Below are positions 60,274 through 64,000 of a DNA stretch of 64,000 nucleotides, piece by piece. Every line of letters begins with the position of its first letter. Positions within the stretch are counted from its first letter, which is position 1. Made by a program: the position numbers and the translations under genes. The DNA comes from Aquimarina spongiae (GTDB lineage Bacteria; Bacteroidota; Bacteroidia; Flavobacteriales; Flavobacteriaceae): positions 310,001-374,000 of the forward strand of contig NZ_FQYP01000004.1 in assembly GCF_900141785.1 (NCBI RefSeq), in the 5' to 3' direction. The notes under the pieces are model-generated. The model worked only from the letters and a program-made list of their open reading frames with translations, did not search any database and was not told the DNA's origin.

Positions 60274-63006
60274 TTGAAAAGTTTTTTACAAGAAGTATTA
60301 CAAGATTTAAACTACTCTCCCAAAGAAATTAGTAACGTAATTTTTTTGGTCCCTAGTAAAAGAGCCGGGCTTTTTCTTAAAAAAGAACTCGTAAATGCTT
60401 TTGGAGATCATACCATCCTACTCCCGGAAATTTATAGTATAGAAGAATTTATATCCAAATTATCAGGATTACAGCAAATAGATAGTATTCAGGCATTATT
60501 CGAGTTTTATGAATCCTATTTACAAACATTTCCAGAGCAGGATAAAGAGGATTTTGAAACCTTTAGCAATTGGGCACAAACCTTAATTAGTGACTTTAAC
60601 GAAATAGATCGTTACTGTATTGATCATAAAAGCTTCTTCTCTTATTTGTCTGGAATTCAAGATTTGAATCATTGGTATCTGCAAAAAGAGAAAACCAAAC
60701 TGATACAAAATTATATTCGATTTTGGGAAAGTTTAAAGGAGTACTACGATGCATTCAAAAATAGATTATTATCTCAAAAAATTGGATATCAGGGATTGCT
60801 ATATAGAAAGGCCTCAGAAGATATCGTAAACTATATTAAAGAGGAAAAGAGGACTCATATCTTGGTTGGGTTTAACGCATTAAATAATGCTGAGCAGCTT
60901 ATTTTTCAGGAATTGTTGGGAGCAAATATGGCCGAGGTGTATTGGGATGGAGATGAGTTCTTTTTTAACAACACCTATCATGAAGCATCCTTGTTTTTAA
61001 GAAACTATAAAGAACAATGGGAGTACTATCAAAAACATCCTTTTCGATGGATAGGAGATCATTTTTCTGACAAAAAGGATATTCAAATTATTGGAGCACC
61101 AAAACACGTTGGTCAGGCAAAGTATGTGGGAGAAATTGTAGCTACAATCCCAGAAAAGGAAATGGAAAATACAGCTTTGGTATTGGCAGACGAGGGGTTG
61201 TTGCAGCCGCTGCTTAATGTCTTGCCAGATACGGTTAGGTCCATAAATATTACTATGGGACTCCCGCTTAGAGAGGTCCCAATTTCAGGGTTTTTTGAGC
61301 AACTGTTTGATTTACATAAACACTCGAATACAAAAGGTTTGTACTATAAATCGGTAGTGCAAATTCTGAGTACCCTTCCAGCCTTTCGACTTTTGAAAGA
61401 AACATCCAGAAAGTTAATAGAAACCATTTCAAGGAACAATATGGTATTTGTTAGCCTAGAACAATTAAAAGAGGGTTGTAGTGATAAGAAACAAGAACTA
61501 CTAGAGTTATTATTTAAACCTTGGGAAGATGTTGCTGTTGCAGTAGAAAATTGCCGAATACTAATTACCCAACTCAGGGATCATATAGAGCAAGAAGATC
61601 ATCAAATAGAATTAGAATATGTATATCGATTTCATATTGTATTCAATAAGCTGTCGGCATTAATAGATGACTATGATTATTTGAAAACCATTGCAGGATT
61701 ACATTCTTTATATCGAGATATTTTGCTGACAGAAAACCTAGATTTCTCGGGAGAACCATTTAGTGGTTTACAGTTTATGGGAATGCTGGAATCCAGGTGT
61801 TTGGATTTTGAAACCGTAATTATTACTTCGGTCAATGAAGGAATTTTACCTGCAGGTAAAAGTGCAAATTCCTTTATTCCCTATGATTTAAAAAGAGCTT
61901 ATAATCTACCTACTTATAGAGAGAAGGATGCAATTTACACCTACCATTTTTACCGATTGATCCAACGTGCAAAAAAAGTGTATTTGTTGTATAATACCGA
62001 ATCTGAAGGTGTAGGAGGAGGCGAAAAAAGCAGATTTTTGCACCAATTAGCTATCGATAAACGTCCAAAACATAATATAGAACAGCTTCTGGTTTCGTCT
62101 GATGTACCCAAGTTGAGTAGTGATCCACTGCGTATCGATAAGAACGAAGAGATTTTAGCCTCGCTAAAGGCACTCTCAAATCATGGTTTATCTCCTTCTG
62201 CCCTTACCACATATATTAGAAATCCAATAGATTTTTATTATAAATATGTATTAGGAATTCAGGAAATGCAAGAGGTAGAAGAAACTATCGCCGCCAATAC
62301 CTTGGGGACGGTGATTCACAATACCTTGGAAGTGTTTTATAAACCGCTGGAAGGTGTTGTTTTGACTTTAGAGCACCTAAAGCAGATGAAAGAAAACGTA
62401 GCCAAAGAGATTCAAATTCAATTTAAAGAAACTTATTCAGAATTAGATATCACACAGGGTAAAAACCTCTTGATTTTTGAAGTAGCTAAAAAGTATATTT
62501 ATAATTTCCTAAGGTCAGAGGAGAAGTTGGTCAATAGTGGAAGTCAACTCAAAATTGTAGCGATAGAAAGCAATCTCAAAACTGAATTAAACGTACTAGA
62601 ACTTAATTTTCCTGTATATATTAAAGGTAAGGTGGATCGTATTGATGAATTAGATGGGAAACTTCGAGTAATTGATTACAAAACGGGAAAAGTAACCCGA
62701 AACGATGTTGTGCTAATGGATTGGGATCTGATTAGTGAGGAATACAAATACAGCAAAGCTTTTCAGGTGCTAAGTTATGCGTATATGCAAAGTATGCATG
62801 TTGCAGAAAGTCCTTTTCAAGCGGGGGTAATTTCGTTCAAAAACCTTCAGGAAGGGTTTCTGAGATTTGGAACAAAACAAAGTGTACGAGGTAAAGTAGA
62901 TCACGAAGTCACAGCCGAAGTAATGGATACATTTTTGATACAACTGAAAAAAGTAATCATCGAGATTTTTGAGAGCACAATTCCGTTTACCGAAAAAGAA
63001 ATATAA
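60274..63006 (+). CDS. PD-(D/E)xK nuclease, AddB/RexB-like
   Basis: A 910-residue protein with a degenerate helicase-like body and a C-terminal nuclease. The N-terminal VIFLVPSKRAGLFLKKEL replaces a Walker A motif; SRCLDFETVIITSVNEGILP and REKDAIYTYHFYRLIQRAKKVYLLYN correspond to later UvrD-like motifs. The nuclease part has HNTLEVFYKPL and KGKVDRIDELDGKLRVIDYKTGKV, the D...DYK active site. It is the likely partner of the AddA-like protein, but ompA lies between the two. Starts with TTG at 60274; a stop lies five codons upstream, and the nearby ATG at 60263 is in another frame. Confidence 0.9.
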   Translation: MKSFLQEVLQDLNYSPKEISNVIFLVPSKRAGLFLKKELVNAFGDHTILLPEIYSIEEFISKLSGLQQIDSIQALFEFYESYLQTFPEQDKEDFETFSNWAQTLISDFNEIDRYCIDHKSFFSYLSGIQDLNHWYLQKEKTKLIQNYIRFWESLKEYYDAFKNRLLSQKIGYQGLLYRKASEDIVNYIKEEKRTHILVGFNALNNAEQLIFQELLGANMAEVYWDGDEFFFNNTYHEASLFLRNYKEQWEYYQKHPFRWIGDHFSDKKDIQIIGAPKHVGQAKYVGEIVATIPEKEMENTALVLADEGLLQPLLNVLPDTVRSINITMGLPLREVPISGFFEQLFDLHKHSNTKGLYYKSVVQILSTLPAFRLLKETSRKLIETISRNNMVFVSLEQLKEGCSDKKQELLELLFKPWEDVAVAVENCRILITQLRDHIEQEDHQIELEYVYRFHIVFNKLSALIDDYDYLKTIAGLHSLYRDILLTENLDFSGEPFSGLQFMGMLESRCLDFETVIITSVNEGILPAGKSANSFIPYDLKRAYNLPTYREKDAIYTYHFYRLIQRAKKVYLLYNTESEGVGGGEKSRFLHQLAIDKRPKHNIEQLLVSSDVPKLSSDPLRIDKNEEILASLKALSNHGLSPSALTTYIRNPIDFYYKYVLGIQEMQEVEETIAANTLGTVIHNTLEVFYKPLEGVVLTLEHLKQMKENVAKEIQIQFKETYSELDITQGKNLLIFEVAKKYIYNFLRSEEKLVNSGSQLKIVAIESNLKTELNVLELNFPVYIKGKVDRIDELDGKLRVIDYKTGKVTRNDVVLMDWDLISEEYKYSKAFQVLSYAYMQSMHVAESPFQAGVISFKNLQEGFLRFGTKQSVRGKVDHEVTAEVMDTFLIQLKKVIIEIFESTIPFTEKEI

Positions 63007-63008
63007 CT

Positions 63009-63857
63009 ATGATCACAAGAAAAAAAAATATTGTTTTAGAAGGTAATCATGGCAAACCTATTGTAACTGATGTCTTCTATACGAACAAACCTAATGATAA
63101 ACCGATTATCATTTTTTGTCATGGATACAAAGGTTTTAAAGATTGGGGAGCGTGGGATCTAATGGCTGAAGCTTTTGCGAATGCTGGATTTGTTTTGGTG
63201 AAGTTTAATTTTTCGCATAATGGAGGTACCGTTGAGCAACCTATTGATTTTCCAGACCTAGAGGCTTTTGCCAACAATACATTTATCAAGGAATTGGATG
63301 ATTTGGAAACAGTATTGGACTGGATTACAAATCCAGATAATGAAATTTTGTCCAAGACTAATGCCCAAGACATTACGCTTATAGGGCATTCTAGAGGAGG
63401 AGGAATAGTTGTCATTAAGGCAGCAGAAGACCCAAGAGTTACAAAATTAATTACCTGGGCTGGGGTGTCGGATTATAAGAACCGTTTCCCAAAAGGAGAA
63501 GCTTTTAAGCAGTGGGAAAAAGATGGGGTCTTTTATGTCGAAAATGGAAGGACCAAACAGCAAATGCCACATTATTTTGATTTTTATAGTTCTTTTATTG
63601 ATCACGAGGAGCGCTTAACCATTTCTAAAGCGGCTGCTAAAATCGCAATACCATACCTTATTGTTCATGGAACTCAGGATCCTACAGTCCACGTACAAGA
63701 AGCATATAGCATAAATGCATATAATCCTAATGCATCTCTCTTTTTGGTAGAAGGAGCAGATCATGTGTTTGGAGCAAGACATCCATGCAAAAACAGTGAT
63801 TTACCTAAAGATTTAGAGAAAATCATAGAGAAATCTATTGAGTTTGCAAGACTTTAA
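63009..63857 (+). CDS. Alpha/beta hydrolase, prolyl-oligopeptidase/dienelactone type
   Basis: A 282-residue cytosolic hydrolase: IIFCHGYKGFKDWGAWD (oxyanion region), TLIGHSRGGGIVV with the nucleophile Ser near residue 128, VHGTQDPTVHVQEA with the Asp, and VEGADHVFGARHP with the His. The triad is complete. No substrate can be named. It begins two nucleotides after the AddB-like stop and is probably co-translated with it. Confidence 0.9.
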   Translation: MITRKKNIVLEGNHGKPIVTDVFYTNKPNDKPIIIFCHGYKGFKDWGAWDLMAEAFANAGFVLVKFNFSHNGGTVEQPIDFPDLEAFANNTFIKELDDLETVLDWITNPDNEILSKTNAQDITLIGHSRGGGIVVIKAAEDPRVTKLITWAGVSDYKNRFPKGEAFKQWEKDGVFYVENGRTKQQMPHYFDFYSSFIDHEERLTISKAAAKIAIPYLIVHGTQDPTVHVQEAYSINAYNPNASLFLVEGADHVFGARHPCKNSDLPKDLEKIIEKSIEFARL

Positions 63858-63914
63858 CAGCTGTTATAGGCAAATAATGTAATATTTTTCATTTTTTTTT
63901 GTTTATTTGTCACA

Positions 63915-64000
63915 ATGAAGTCAGAAAGAAGGATAATAGCGGCCATATTCCTTGCCTTGTTCTGCTTAATGCAGTTGGCAGAGGTTCATGTGTTTAGTCA
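63915..64000 (+). CDS. Start of an exported or membrane protein (cut by window end)
   Basis: An ATG at 63915 opens a frame that runs to the window end, with MKSERRIIAA followed by IFLALFCLMQLAEVHVFS: a basic start and a hydrophobic helix, as in a signal peptide or first membrane segment. Only 28 residues are visible, so no family can be given. Confidence 0.55.
   Translation, partial: MKSERRIIAAIFLALFCLMQLAEVHVFS

Overview
The window is chromosomal DNA from an AT-rich member of the Bacteroidota, almost certainly a marine-type Flavobacteriaceae (an Aquimarina-like genome would fit, but I cannot fix the genus). Evidence: promoters of the TTG-N19-TAnnTTTG type and very few Shine-Dalgarno sites; many lipoproteins with an acidic tract right after the lipid-bearing Cys (CSNDDD, CSGDDD, CGSDDD), which resembles the flavobacterial lipoprotein surface-export signal; and lineage-typical families such as choice-of-anchor B, IPExxxVDY and an OmpA protein with thrombospondin-type-3 repeats. 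I see no rRNA, tRNA, CRISPR array, phage or intact transposon.

Layout. 0-8 kb: an edge-truncated alpha/beta hydrolase, then the minus-strand SUF iron-sulfur operon (sufA, sufB, a small lipoprotein, sufC, sufD), with sufS separated from it by an opposing beta-lactamase-fold hydrolase. 8-13 kb: secreted lipoproteins (a seven-repeat predicted propeller, choice-of-anchor B, a serine hydrolase) and thiL. 13-21 kb: household genes (alpha/beta hydrolase, brnQ, a di-haem peroxidase, a VOC protein, a serine hydrolase, Xaa-Pro aminopeptidase) and a 129-bp element bounded by 19-bp perfect inverted repeats. 21-29 kb: a LytS/LytTR two-component pair divergent from an ABC-2 exporter, followed by a large sortilin/BNR-repeat protein. 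29-33 kb: three AraC-type regulators with different input modules around a small lanthipeptide-like precursor gene. 33-42 kb: a plus-strand run dominated by exported proteins (propeller repeats, TPR, Kelch-like, SIMPL-like, two collagen-like paralogues). 42-44 kb: a PAS histidine kinase and a single-domain response regulator. 44-64 kb: a core-gene block (pyk, rnc, fabF, acpP, purN, rnhA, a PfkB kinase, a PurF-like protein, sodB, an AddA-like helicase-nuclease, ompA, an AddB-like nuclease, a hydrolase).

The most interesting signal is regulatory. Four 33-bp palindromes (consensus RTCCgRATYY-TTTGAnnnTCAAA-CWTTtcGGAY, allowing one or two deviations per copy) lie upstream of four lipoprotein genes at 32.9, 36.0, 39.0 and 39.8 kb. 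In all four, exactly 21 nt separate the palindrome from a -7 box, and a -33 box is weak or missing. This looks like an activator-controlled regulon of surface lipoproteins; the adjacent GAF-AraC protein is a natural candidate regulator. A second, 19-bp palindrome (CGAAATTC-N3-GAATTTCG) occurs twice: between the divergent regulator genes and upstream of the lanthipeptide-like precursor.
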